Shown here in pieces: positions 43,201 to 51,664 of a stretch of DNA of 64,000 nt. The DNA comes from Hyposmocoma kahamanoa (taxonomy: Eukaryota; Arthropoda; Insecta; Lepidoptera; Cosmopterigidae). The stretch lies in contig NW_020653774.1 of assembly GCF_003589595.1 (NCBI RefSeq), positions 678,846-742,845 of the forward strand. The letters are read 5' to 3'. The notes beneath the pieces are model-generated. The model made no database searches and was not told the DNA's origin. It worked only from the letters and a program-made list of their open reading frames with translations. The position numbers and the translations under genes are program-made. The first letter of the stretch is position 1. Each line of letters starts with the position of its first letter.

Positions 43201-45499
43201 GCATTTTTTTTTTGTAGGAACAACTGAAGTTATGATTCCAATATGCTAGAATTTTTATATTAAATCATAATCTTTTTACGTTTAAATTTACTTTCAATGG
43301 GCGCAGCTGGCACTGTAGTCTCAAGATTGCGTTGTGATTTGTAGACCAAGAAATAAAATATCAGTTTTAACTCATTTATTATTCGCGTCGCAAAATCTAA
43401 TTTCGGTTTTTGTTGCAATCGTAACCGAAAACTTACGCTCTGAAACAAATATTAAACTATCTTCGTTTGCGTTATACGAGAGTTGCTAATGAGTATGTAA
43501 ACATTGCACCACATAAAAACTAACAGCGCATTGTTACTGTCGTTCCAGAATTCGAACTGGAGCCTGCAGTGGCCGTGGGTGAGCAAACGGAGGGTTATTT
43601 GGCACGAGTCCAACTGCTACCTGGTACCCAGCAAGTACGAGGAGAAACATAGGTAAACATCACAAGAAGGTAATCATTGCTCATTCATTTCGTTCATAAT
43701 AAATATTGGTGAAGTAGCCTCCCAGTTTTTGGTTGTTATTCTAAAAAGAGATAAGAGACCGTTGTGACGTGGAAGAAGACGTAGTAATGAAGTTAGAAAA
43801 GAGATGCTTAAGTGATTGAGACATATGCAGAGGATAAGTGAAAGAATAAATAAATATAAATATATAAATAAATATTAGACAACATCATATACGTTGCTTT
43901 GATCTTAAAGTAAGTAGCTTTGTTTAATGGAAATCGGAAACAGCGACGGTACCACAAACACCAGGACACGAGACAATATAGAAAAGTTAGTTTTCTACAA
44001 TGACTCGGCCAGGGATCGAACCCGGGACTTTAGACATGGCGACACCATGAAAACCGGTGTGCAAGCTACTCTACCACGAAAGTCGTTCCGACGAGAGTGT
44101 GTGATTAATGCGAGTTGATGATGCGAAAGATGGGGAAGACAGAGATCTCTGCCTACCACTGTGGGGAAAAGGCGTAAAGTGTATGATTGTATGTTTTAAA
44201 AGTTTGTTTGTTATCTTCACATGAGCGTCTACATTTTATTGATGCAAACTTGGTTCATTTATGAAATCCGATATACAAACAGAAAGAAAACTGACAAATT
44301 ACAGCGTGGAAATATCTACATTGGTGTATTTTAGCTATTTCGACAGTTTGATGAGATGAGTCAATGGAATATGTTAAGCTTTTATGAGTAGTAACGGAAA
44401 CGTAATACTTACCAATACAATGCACAAAAATAAAATGGCTTTTGTCGGCAAAAAAAAAAGACAAAAAGTCTGGAACTAGGTCCGCGTTGGAATACAAAAT
44501 TGGTTAATTACGAAGTTAAAGGTTATTGTAGAACAAATACTCTATGCAAAAGTGTGTTATAGAACATTTGCTTATTTGTCGGACAAAAATCAACGGAAGC
44601 GATTCATTTTGCATTTTTCAGTTATTTCTAAACGATAATAATAAACAACAATCTATTTTAAGAGTTTTGAAAACTTTTTACTCATTCTTTTATAAGTACG
44701 TTTTGATTATTTTGAGTGAATTTGTTTGTCTAAAACATCTATATAATTATTTACTATAGAGTTTTTTAATGTTTGTATATGTATAACGTGTCTATCTACA
44801 TATAACGACATTTTGTGATCCGTGCGACCGTACTATGGACGCTTAATAATGAAGTCTCGGGTTCGATTCCTGGTCGAAAGAATTTTGAAAACTAACTCTT
44901 TGAAACTGATGAGTTTGTTACTTAAGCACTAATAGTACAGTGATTGTCGTGGTTGTTTGATACATTATTAAGATTATTTTCATTTCAGAGACAAATTTCC
45001 TCCAATACAAAACGGTCCAAAGCAACAAGACGACATCGTGCTTGATCCCATTAAAGGGAAAAATTCCAACGCCCCTACAACCAACAGTATTCCCGTCAAC
45101 GTACCCAACGGAACTGATATACATTCAAATGGTATTAAAGAGAACGACACTTTGGTGAATGAAATTATTGAGAAACCTGAAATGAACGGCATGCTTCAAA
45201 TTCCTGAAGCAGACAACGAAGATGAAGAAGTTTCTCAAAGCAGTGAAATGGTAACTTCTAATAGTGAAGAATTAGTTTCACAGAACGGTGAACTTTCCAA
45301 AAGTGAAGAATACAATGACATTAGTGAAGAGAAATTAAATGAAGACACTGAAGGCGTAATTGACGAGGTCTTGAATGAAGTTCTTAAAGAAGATGGAGGA
45401 AACACAACAAATAATGAAGAAGATAGTATAATAGATAGTATTTTAAGTAACAATGAAGAATTTGTTACGCATAATTCAGAATCTATCGATGAAAGATAG
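34003..45499 (+). CDS. PDZ-domain protein, Zasp/ALP-Enigma-like; five coding exons
   Basis: Joining exons 34003-34218, 34776-34927, 35156-35201, 43549-43652 and 44989-45499 gives one open frame of about 342 residues. All introns are GT-AG and phases agree. Residues 1-45 are charged. A PDZ domain spans roughly 47-124, with carboxylate-binding loop WGFDLAGG (54-61), the GIRIGDKIKRIND core (83-95) and helix TIQEAHEIIIESG (102-114). PDZ domains bind C-terminal or internal peptides of partners. The WGF-L-GG loop and the following EDEEDSYFC resemble insect Zasp proteins, Z-disc scaffolds that bind alpha-actinin. No LIM domain is present. Residues 139-173 form a Trp/Lys-rich module (WPWVSKRRVIWHES), and the rest is an acidic Glu/Asn/Ser tail. 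Zasp66/67 kinship is inference; the gene model is firm apart from possible extra exons in the third intron. Confidence 0.8.
34776..34927 (+). CDS. PDZ gene, coding exon 2
   Basis: Acceptor TTTATCTCTTCCCAG, donor GC|GTAAGT, phase 2. Encodes VKPDSRAEKAGIRIGDK to GVHLKIAVT, the core of the PDZ fold. Confidence 0.88.
35156..35201 (+). CDS. PDZ gene, coding exon 3 (46 bp)
   Basis: Acceptor CTTTTATTTTTAAG, donor ACT|GTAAGT. It completes an Ala codon and adds PEDEEDSYFCYQDPT. Small, but both sites are strong and the phase fits on each side. Confidence 0.8.
35202..36164. other. Start of the large third intron
   Basis: AT-rich. An ACAC run lies near 35340. No further exon with matching phase and conserved-looking sequence was found. 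Confidence 0.45.
36165..36200 (-). repeat. Family D outer-end fragment
   Basis: AATGTGTAACAATTGCGAAA followed by ACCTAAGAACTTA is the reversed start of family D, about 35 bp. Confidence 0.5.
36530..37235 (+). pseudogene. LINE 3' fragment in intron, same family as 6563-7322
   Basis: Reads SIVSYGILLWSKAEGIQTIF then VLQKRVIRSVCR, parallel to YFRSIMSYGILMWGNAADIQ of the first copy. Many frame breaks follow, then ENYVLDKDVGKDG-like sequence near 37065 and the UTR phrase AGTTTCTTGCTCGTTCTTCT. The terminal hairpin is deleted. It is on the gene's strand and is the oldest-looking of the three copies. Confidence 0.65.
37236..37800. other. Intronic spacer
   Basis: No exon is recognised. The 60-codon open frame at 37358-37540 has no splice support matching the gene's phase-0 junction. 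Confidence 0.4.
37805..37985 (+). repeat. Family A repeat, + copy of an inverted pair
   Basis: TTTTTTTATGATACCATGTG, GGCGGACAAGTCGTGTACAT, TTGCCTCTCAAAACCGGAC and ATATTACTGCTTGGCTACAG. Confidence 0.65.
37990..38260 (-). repeat. Family A repeat, minus copy of an inverted pair
   Basis: CAGCAGAAGACTTTCTTGTG, TATTTCTGCCGCCAAGCAAG, GAAATTACAGGCACAAGGGA and GACAGGCGTGCCGCTTACAT. It lies tail to tail with 37805-37985. Confidence 0.7.
38261..38850. other. Intronic spacer
   Basis: AT-rich, nothing recognised. Confidence 0.4.
38853..38965 (-). repeat. Family A repeat, partial
   Basis: TACCGCCACCTCAACTTAAC, AATTCTGCCGCAAAGTAATA and ACTGCGTTCCGGTTTTGAAA. Confidence 0.6.
39020..39180 (+). repeat. Family D repeat, decayed
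   Basis: ATCGAGTTTTTCGTATATTT, ATCGCGTATATTTGTTTTTC, AAACAAACCAATTTCGGCCC and GACCATGGACCTGTAAAAAA. Confidence 0.55.
39365..39478 (+). pseudogene. LINE polymerase C-terminus running into the assembly gap
   Basis: Reads SSRLEPLQLRRDVASLSAFY then RMYHGECSEELF, the same C-terminal motif as at 2205-2270. It is cut by the N gap at 39479. The 3' boundary is unknown. Confidence 0.65.
39479..39878. other. Assembly gap, 400 N
   Basis: Exactly 400 unknown bases. Protein-like strings that cross it are artefacts. Because it lies in the third intron, an exon hidden here cannot be excluded. Confidence 1.
39970..40130 (+). repeat. Decayed family D followed by a LINE-like (TTAGAT) tail
   Basis: AAAACTATTTTTATGGACCT, AAGCAAACCAACATTTCGGG and CCGACTGAGTTAG, then GATTTTAGATTTAGATTTAT, which looks like the reversed tandem tail of a LINE. 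Confidence 0.45.
40131..40448. other. Very AT-rich intronic spacer
   Basis: Probably LINE 3' UTR in reverse, given the tail at 40085-40105, but no ORF follows. Confidence 0.3.
40450..40490 (+). repeat. Family A 5' end fragment
   Basis: TTTTTTTACGATAACCAGTT followed by ACGGGACGAACAATCGTGC. Confidence 0.5.
40735..40985 (+). repeat. Family A repeat
   Basis: CACCTGGTGGTAAGCGACGC, TAGCAAAGATCTGAGAAGCA, GCTTGGCCGCAGAAATAGGT and TTTCACATGGAGTTCAG. Confidence 0.7.
41055..41092 (-). pseudogene. Small LINE reverse-transcriptase fragment
   Basis: The minus strand reads RRCGVPQGP; GVPQGS is the conserved LINE motif just before the catalytic box. Too short to classify. Confidence 0.3.
41200..41530 (+). 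pseudogene. LINE 3' end with (TTTGAA)n tail
   Basis: The + strand reads LRRKVASLVSRLRGSGNSIL then VVANDHRAPVLRHL up to a stop at 41406. The 3' UTR ends AAAATAAATAATTTGAATTTGAATTTGAAT, the AATAAA-plus-tandem terminus typical of CR1/jockey LINEs. The ORF piece, 64 codons, is uninterrupted. The family call rests mainly on the tail. Confidence 0.5.
41531..41749. other. Intronic spacer
   Basis: Nothing recognised. Confidence 0.4.
41750..42112 (-). pseudogene. RTE-like LINE 3' fragment, relative of 7323-7660
   Basis: From 42110 the minus strand reads RMLRWFGHVEKINESRLTKQ, VYRVSVV, then several stops, RACMKALIPVDEAKYMCQD and a LPRWEKGL endpiece. It lines up with the GHVESM and RLMGAEEEKVCQERSKW segments of the copy at 7324-7638. 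At least four frame breaks. Confidence 0.6.
42115..42215 (+). repeat. Repeat end with stable hairpin
   Basis: CGACACGTGTTTCGCCTCTT followed by TACGAGGCGTGCTCAGGAG contains the perfect stem CGCCTC/GAGGCG around TTTAC. The phrase is familiar from insect interspersed elements; a single copy is seen here. Confidence 0.35.
42308..42653 (-). CDS. Unrecognised open stretch with a good splice acceptor
   Basis: On the minus strand an acceptor-like ACTTACAACTTTGCAG (ending at 42654) is followed by about 114 codons without a stop, ending at 42308. The last 86 start at a Met (42568) and read MDPFTTSTPPVEPNIFVLHA, then KAFSRSDLKIMFMDISRASK and KSYTGYLLEILM. It looks coding and is not low complexity. I recognise no family. 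It lies in the large intron of the PDZ gene on the opposite strand, so a nested gene or an unknown retroelement piece are both possible. Confidence 0.3.
42765..42932 (-). pseudogene. RTE-like LINE endpiece
   Basis: With two internal stops the minus strand reads KRKGRPKKRWMH-VKDDIDK then MTADRGEWKKNTCCADPT. GRPKKRWMDCVK and DRGEWR-K--ADPT are characteristic of the C-terminus of an insect RTE-like polymerase. Confidence 0.6.
42998..43070 (-). repeat. tRNA-like SINE head
   Basis: Reverse strand: GGTGGCCCAATTGTTTACAC (A-box-like) and GGGTTCGATTTCTGGTACGA (B-box), about 45 bp apart, as in tRNA-derived SINE heads. Confidence 0.45.
43071..43548. other. End of the third intron
   Basis: AT-rich, closing with the acceptor TGTTACTGTCGTTCCAG at 43532-43548. 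Confidence 0.5.
43549..43652 (+). CDS. PDZ gene, coding exon 4
   Basis: Acceptor CTGTCGTTCCAG, donor AG|GTAAAC, phase 0 in and phase 2 out. Encodes NSNWSLQWPWVSKRRVIWHE then SNCYLVPSKYEEKH. The unusually Trp-rich and basic sequence suggests a short interaction module downstream of the PDZ domain. Confidence 0.8.
43960..44110 (-). repeat. tRNA-like SINE
   Basis: Reverse strand: CGTGGTAGAGTAGCTTGCAC (A-box-like) and GTCCCGGGTTCGATCCCTGG (B-box) with a GCCGAGTCATTG continuation. Located in the fourth intron. Confidence 0.5.
44820..44900 (+). repeat. tRNA-like B-box sequence
   Basis: CTCGGGTTCGATTCCTGGTC at 44857-44876, followed by GAAAGAATTTTGAAAAC. It is probably a decayed SINE; no A-box is visible. 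Confidence 0.3.
44989..45499 (+). CDS. PDZ gene, terminal coding exon
   Basis: Acceptor ATTATTTTCATTTCAG; stop TAG at 45497-45499. Completes an Arg codon and encodes DKFPPIQNGPKQQDDIVLD followed by about 150 residues rich in Glu, Asn, Ser and Asp. SEELVSQNGELSKSEE-like phrases repeat loosely. It is probably a disordered tail and likely fast evolving. No LIM domain or zinc ligands are present. Confidence 0.85.
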
Positions 45500-46636
45500 A
45501 TTTTAGTTGCTATAAAAATAATATTTTACATTTATCATTTCATTCCTGCCTCATTTTATACTACTTCATTTTGATATTGACTCTTTAGAGTTTTGGTCAA
45601 GTAATATGAAGGTGTTCTTATAAAAGACCATTAAAGTTTTCAAGCAGCTTCATTGCTTTTTATTAATAGTTTCATTGCCGGTATGATCATCAAAAACAGT
45701 TTATGAAAGCATCAAATACAGAAAGTACATTTGAAATTGCTTGTTGGTTGGGGTAACAATTGACTCGACCAGACCTGAAGCAAATCTAGAGGTTTGGGAA
45801 TTCAAAGAGTTATAACAGAATCCTTTAAAGCGAGATATTTGTGTCGCAAAAAATATACGATACACCTAAGGATATTGTCCAAAGAACGTGCTAAAAAAGG
45901 GTAAAATAAAAGTCCAAAATGAATTATTTAAGAATGAAATATCTAACTTTGTACATAATTTTAATGTTGAGATATTTCTGTGTATGTACTACAGAGAACC
46001 TGCTAAATTTTGATATTTTACCGAAGCCCTATTAGTTAATAAATTCACATTTATCCCAAAATTTGCAAACTGATCAATGACATCCGCTGCCCCGTCGCAA
46101 TAGGGCGCTTGTCGACGTCGGATCTGTGTCGATTTTACTCCGTCTGTTCTTGTATGACCTTGAAGATGAGTTCCGCAGTCTCTTTCTTACACTGTTATCG
46201 TGCGGAATATTACGCTTTAGTATCAAGATGTCTGTATATACATTTAAGGGTCGGAATTGTCCGGAAACAATACACTATGCCTAATATGCTCAGTTTGTTA
46301 CAATACATATAGTCTACACGCAGTTCTCAGGTATACTATGTTATTAAATTGCTTTAACAATACAGCGAGGACATTGTGTATGACACTTTAGTCGATAACG
46401 ACGCTCTTAACGTTGTATTCATGTGTCATATAAACTGTTTGAGTAATAATATTAAATGTGTACTGTAAAATACTTCTGTGCTATCATTTTTTTGTCAGAC
46501 CATTTATTTTGTGTTATATAAAACTGTGTCATTATTTTTATAATTTCATCGCCTTTGTAAATATATACTTTTTAATAACGTACCTTTTTTTAGTAACTCT
46601 CTCTCGTTCTTTGAGGTACCCTCTTAAGCTTAAATA
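45500..46636. other. 3' UTR and downstream spacer
   Basis: Candidate polyadenylation hexamers include AATAAA at 45904 and 46039; which is used cannot be decided. No other gene is seen. Confidence 0.4.
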
Positions 46637-46756
46637 ATGTGTTCGATGAACTTCGATGACTATGCTATGCTGGAAGAAAGAAAAGAATGGAAATGGCATC
46701 AAGCTACATTTGTATCAAAACCTAAACGTAAAAAACGTAATCTTACAATAAGATAA
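46637..46756 (+). CDS. Short ORF, 39 codons, unrecognised
   Basis: ATG to TAA, reading MCSMNFDDYAMLEERKEWKW then HQATFVSKPKRKKRNLTIR. Composition (aromatic, acidic, then basic) looks more protein-like than the surrounding AT-rich noise, but there is no family match and no splice or expression evidence. A pyrimidine-rich acceptor-like CTCTCTCGTTCTTTGAG lies 20 bp upstream. Confidence 0.2.
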   Translation: MCSMNFDDYAMLEERKEWKWHQATFVSKPKRKKRNLTIR

Positions 46757-47314
46757 CATTATTTTGATTGGTTATAAATTATCAAACGAAAATAGACAAT
46801 AATAAAAAACTTTTGGTAAAAAGAATTGAAACCTATTTGGATCTAATAAGGTTTTATTATTACTAGTCACAAAAAAAATTAAAAATCCTATGAACATAAA
46901 CTTCTTGGAACAAAATCAAAAAGTTGACAATGTACAGATAGGGATGTGACATTTAATTGATATCGATATTATGTTTCATAACCAGCGGAATATTGAACTA
47001 GGCATTGTTTTATAATTTGCTATAATTAGGGTTAACTACGGAGTATATGGAAACGGCATTTAAAGCAATTTCTTCGAGAACTAGCTTAGCTAACTTTTAC
47101 ATTCACATATTTGTTACCAAATACGCATAAGGTTTTACTACATGCAAATATTAATTGATATTAGATACGCAGGCGTGTGCGTATACGTAGCGACGTGCTA
47201 CAATCACAGCATTGATGATTTATTATACTGTCATCGTACTTTCACTAACCTACTACATTTCAAGTCAATCCGATCACTTTGAAGGGTTGAAATATTAAAA
47301 CACAGTCATCGTAA
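46757..47314. other. AT-rich spacer
   Basis: Nothing recognised. Confidence 0.4.
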
Positions 47315-47470
47315 AAATCTTTGTTCTCCCTGAAATATGATATATTTGATCGACAATTACCTCTTCCTGAACTGATTGAACATGACTACATCTATAGCGT
47401 CGACGAGCTTGTCAAGAAAAATGAAGATATTTATTTCCGAAGGCGAAGAAGCGAATCATTTGTTTCATGA
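47315..47470 (+). CDS. Open stretch, 51 codons, unrecognised possible exon or relic
   Basis: Between an in-frame TAA at 47312 and TGA at 47468 the frame reads KYDIFDRQLPLPELIEHDYI then YSVDELVKKNEDIYFRRRR and SESFVS. It lacks a start Met. An acceptor-like GACTACATCTATAG lies inside it at 47385-47398. The sequence looks coding, but I do not recognise it. It may belong with 46637-46756 to one decayed gene or element. Confidence 0.2.
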   Translation, partial: KSLFSLKYDIFDRQLPLPELIEHDYIYSVDELVKKNEDIYFRRRRSESFVS

Positions 47471-48740
47471 AAACTTGACAAAAAATAACTGACAATGCTT
47501 CAGAAATGTTTTCACATTTAGATGTGGTTTATAATTTGTGAAGACGACTCTGAGTTTCAAGTCATATATTACCCGATTAACCAAATGATTCATTTCTTAA
47601 TGAATTGTTCGGTTGTTATTCATATGTGTATAATTTAATGTGATGTCATAAAATGCCTATAGCAAAATTTGTTATACAGTATGATGTACATAATCATACT
47701 TTAAAATTGACTTTCTACTAATTCAAATTAAAGAGAAATAATTTTTTGAAATAGTTTTTCGGCCCTGGTGTAAAGTCCTATTTTTCGAGATACGACAAGA
47801 TCGCTTTCCGGCGTCGAAATGGTGCTACATTTAGTATGTACCCAGCTTTTACTGCCAGTTGCTTCAGCCCATTTCTCTTTTAAAAAGGATCCGGCGGGAA
47901 ACTAAAAAAAATCAATACAAAAACTGCAAATGTAAATCTTGCCTGTGACAAAAATAAGAACTAAAGCGGACGAAGGTGACAAATAATAAGCAAGTAGTGA
48001 AATAGGAATCATGTAGATAAGGGAAAGAAAATCTCCAATGACATAAAGTCTTCATTATATACTCCACGAGCTTACGTGCATTGTAAAATTATCGATACTG
48101 TGCCTCTTCTATCTATATTTCCTTTTTTTTCCATTAATATATCGTTTTTACTTAGATTTCAAATTTTAAAAAAATGCGGGTGTTAGGACCAAACATTTAA
48201 GTAATCTAAACGATCAAAATTGTTAGCTTTTAAACACCTGCAAATAATTTATGTTTACACATTGGTACCGCTAAAATAAAAAAACTTGAACCAAAACCGG
48301 ATTTCTAAATACAGAGTTTCTACATATCGATAATTTGATTACAACACGCGGACACAGTACCAAGTGTAATACGACGCTAGTGCAAGCAATTCATTGAGCG
48401 TCATTCAAATTGTTCATTTGACGGCGGCGATGGCTAGCAACCAATGTATATTGTTATTACCGGGTTGCAAGAAAATAGTTTTGTTTCGAAATTATAGTAT
48501 TGTATTGTTCAAAATATTAGAAACAGACACAGAGTTTTAGTACTTACCGATGAAATGAAATCACTCCGGAAGTATTTTTTAAACTTTGGCTTCTCACGCG
48601 ACTTGATATAATGGCACAATTCGCGCCGACGACAGACGCGCTGTTGACACTCATATCACCGTCTGATCATAAGCTAGGTAACGCGGACCTCGCCCACTAA
48701 CCAGTCTATTATGAGTATTTATGTGGTCTGTGCAAAAAAT
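47471..48740. other. AT-rich spacer
   Basis: No gene or recognised repeat. Confidence 0.45.
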
Positions 48741-48744
48741 ACAG

Positions 48745-48790
48745 TCGAATTGAGAACCTCCTTGTCTTGAAGTCGAGTAAAATAGTTATA
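48745..48790 (+). repeat. Family C 3' end fragment
   Basis: ATACAGTCGAATTGAGAACC and CCTTGTCTTGAAGTCGAGTA. Confidence 0.6.
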
Positions 48791-49080
48791 AAATTAGACG
48801 AGACAAATGGGTGCTATTCCTGATTACGGCTATACTTCTCAGTCCAATTATGATGGTCTACAAAATAAATAACAGATGAAGATCTCATTCATACGTCCCA
48901 CTACTGGAAGGCGCGTTGTATTAGCGTTGGCAACCGTTGGTTGTGTAATGTGCAACAGGAAGTAAGTGTACCTACAGCTCCGGTACCTATATGGAAAATA
49001 GGGAGGGCTCTGTACGTGCCCCCGGCGCCTTTCACCCGAGGCACTAACCTCTTGAGAACCGGGTGAAGTCAGTGACAACC

Positions 49081-49363
49081 CTGTATACCACTGGCTGATC
49101 TGGGATCAGACCTGGGATTCATTGAAATTGGACCATTGTATTGAAATCCGCTTGTCAAAGAAGGTTCACAACCCAACCCGCGTTAGAACAGCCACTCTCT
49201 TTGAGGAGACTCGTTTCCAACAGTGGGTCAGCACCATATGTTTCTACATTAGTCTTGATTATAGTGACCCTCCCGATCGAACCTTAGGGTACACTATAAC
49301 CTTTGCGTGCACAGGAAACTTCTCAGTTAAGGGTCTGATCCCAGATCAGCCAGTGGTATACAG
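49081..49363. mobile_element. 283 bp unit with perfect 32 bp inverted ends
   Basis: Positions 49081-49112 (CTGTATACCACTGGCTGATC onward) and 49332-49363 are exact reverse complements. An open frame (49122-49403, 93 codons) crosses the right end and is not recognised. No target duplication is obvious at the ends, so this is either a MITE-like element or an inverted duplication of another repeat. Confidence 0.5.
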
Positions 49364-49429
49364 AATGGTCCTTAATCGAGAGGTATATACATACGTATCT
49401 TAATAGTTAAGGCCCTATGTACACGCTTC

Positions 49430-49505
49430 CATAGGGATCCGAACCATCGGCATCTTAATTAAGAAACAACCGTTCTTCCATTAGGCTGCCATCCCTCGAC
49501 GTCTT
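49430..49505 (-). repeat. Decayed tRNA-like SINE head
   Basis: Reverse strand: GATGGCAGCCTAATGGAAGA (A-box-like) and GATGGTTCGGATCCC (B-box-like). Confidence 0.35.
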
Positions 49506-49725
49506 ACATAAACAACTTCGAAAAACTTACTCACTCGTGTTGCATAAGAAGTGTTTCGAGAATCTGGCGTCTGAAATAGGCGAGCGTGCGCGGAATCCTA
49601 TCCCGTAATCGCCGTTTGTGAGATCCACGTACATCTGATAGCTGACAACGACTTTTCCTTTGTGAATTGGTTTCAGCTTTCAATAGAGATGAATGAGAAA
49701 AGGTCTATTGAAATTGGTAGTTACT

Positions 49726-50046
49726 ACTATTGTTGGGTAATTTTCCGAAAAATTTTAAATAGTGGAAACTTCCCGAAAAATTGGAAAACCTGGAAATATA
49801 TAATTTTGAAGGCTCAATATGTTCTACGTTTAGAAATATCTTTTGAATTTTTGTTTAGCGTCAATTTTAAAATAAACTTATACAGTTATAAGCCACTTAC
49901 AAAAAATAATGGCGCAATCATTTTCGTTCAGTAACTTCAACTTTTGACAGGAGTCAACGTCAAATGTGGAAAAATATCCGAAAAATTATTTAATCTCCTG
50001 ATAAATATGATTTTTTCAAAATGGAATTTTTTTAATGACTCAACAC
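49726..50046. mobile_element. hAT-like non-autonomous element (family F), copy 2
   Basis: A 321 bp relative of 21913-22290, beginning near TTGTTGGGTAATTTTCCGAA, with AAATTTTGAAGGCTCA-like and TCATTTTCGTTCAGTAACTT in the body, and ending GACTCAACAC. The 8 bp direct repeat TAGTTACT flanks it (49718-49725 and 50047-50054). An independent duplication at each copy confirms the boundaries. Confidence 0.75.
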
Positions 50047-50199
50047 TAGTTACTACTGTGATCACTGTACATTGAAAAAGAAAATTGATTTTAATAAATT
50101 TAGCCTAAAAAGATTCTTTGTAGAACCAATCACAACGAGACTAAATTAGTTATTTAAAATTGTAACTTCAATCATTGTGCTCAGGCGGGTAGGCTGAGA

Positions 50200-50405
50200 T
50201 GGAAAAAAAAAACGTTAAGGGAAATACTGTCACCTAACCTATTTCTACCGCCAAGAAGTAACGTGAACATAGATATGGTCACGTTACTTCTTGTGGTGAA
50301 CCTGAAGGCACATGGGACTTGGCAGGTTCCAGATCTTTGCGATTGAATGCTCAGAATGGCACTGCAACTGTTATGGACAGGTGTGTCGCTTACCACCAGA
50401 AGAAA
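50200..50405 (-). repeat. Family A repeat with internal rearrangement
   Basis: GGAAATACTGTCACCTAACC, CTTTGCGATTGAATGCTCAG and ACAGGTGTGTCGCTTACCAC. The central segment contains the inverted pair AAGAAGTAACGTGA / TCACGTTACTTCTT around 50252-50293. Confidence 0.65.
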
Positions 50406-50550
50406 AAATATTTTTTCCACATAATTAAGTTTTATTGAATGTAAGGATATTTCACCTCCACGATATTCCATTATTTTTTTACGAAATTACTCTACTAGTT
50501 TGTAATAATTTATTAAACGAAGATTGAACGCTTTGAAAAAAATCACTTCT

Positions 50551-50645
50551 ATCCGGTTGGATTCGAACCAACGTCTAGCAAAGCTTAGTTGTCATGGCGT
50601 CTGCCACGGTTTGCTAGAAGACGTTGGTTCGAATCCAACCGGATC
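50551..50645. repeat. Family E palindrome
   Basis: Left arm ATCCGGTTGGATTCGAACCA... and right arm ...GGTTCGAATCCAACCGGAT are complementary over 35 bp except for a 3-base deletion, with about 27 bp between. The family E tail follows on the right (TTTTTTTCTAAGTGTTCC). Confidence 0.75.
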
Positions 50646-50809
50646 TTAATGATTTTTTTCTAAGTGTTCCTTTTTAATAACAGTGGTGCCAAATTAGGCT
50701 AAAAAAGTGATCGGCGACAGTGATTACAAACTTGATTGGGGATGTTGTGGGGAATAGAGTTGTAAAACAACTCATTTGGGGGTTTTTCGTGTTCCTACGT
50801 GTGGGGAGT

Positions 50810-50930
50810 TGAGTCTAGATCTTTGCGATTTAAAGCTCTGAGTGGCACTGCAACTGTTACTGGTAGGCGCGTTGCTTACCACCAGACGCACGACTATTCA
50901 TCCCGTTAATTGGTCACTAAAAAAATCTAC
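50810..50930 (-). repeat. Family A repeat, 5' part reversed
   Basis: TCTTTGCGATTTAAAGCTCT, GGTAGGCGCGTTGCTTACCA and CCAGACGCACGACTATTCAT. Confidence 0.65.
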
Positions 50931-51660
50931 GATTTTCGAGGGTGTACCGTCATAATTATAGTCATAGAAAATTATAGTAATGTAACTTTATAACCTTTTA
51001 AAAAATGTCTAATATATTTACAAAGTGTACGGGTGAAGGAAGTGAAAAAAGATAGAAAAGGCTCCATATAGGCAGTGTAGTGCGTCTAGCATATTCTTCG
51101 TGAATAGAGTAGATGATTTTTTTGTCATAATACGTAAAAGACATTGGTTTTTTCTAACGAAAGTGAGTGAATCCACTAACTAATTAATTCTTAATTGTAC
51201 CTTAAATTCAATTTTATTTGATTTAATTCATAATTAATTAATAATAATAATTTTCTGCTAACAAAATGTAATAGAAATGTAATGTAACGTTAAATTATCA
51301 ATGAATTTGTACCTAATTTGAAAATAATTAACTACATTTAATTTTTAATTTATTAAAGGTCGTGCTGAACTGAATGGCGGCTAATGTCTTTGTTTAATCT
51401 CAATAGCCGTTCGTTGTGATAAATATGAGTCCGCGCGGCCGTCCTTTGTTGTGGCCGTTAGTTAAATTTAAAGCCCTACCCAAATAGGAAATACTAGCGA
51501 AGACAACGAAAAAAAGAAACGAGTCAAATACGTTGAAAATTGTTGTCGGACATCACAATTGTTTTTATCATCACTAACTATTCATATATAAAGTTGCTTA
51601 CACATAAACATACTACTGAATACTGGGCTCCTCTAAGAGAGGGAACGCCCGTGTGGCGTC
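50931..51660. other. AT-rich spacer
   Basis: Nothing recognised. Confidence 0.45.
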
Positions 51661-51664
51661 GCTC

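Noticed and set aside
43960..44110. True tRNA gene on the minus strand
   Set aside because: A- and B-boxes are visible, but acceptor, D and anticodon stems do not pair. Read as a SINE head.
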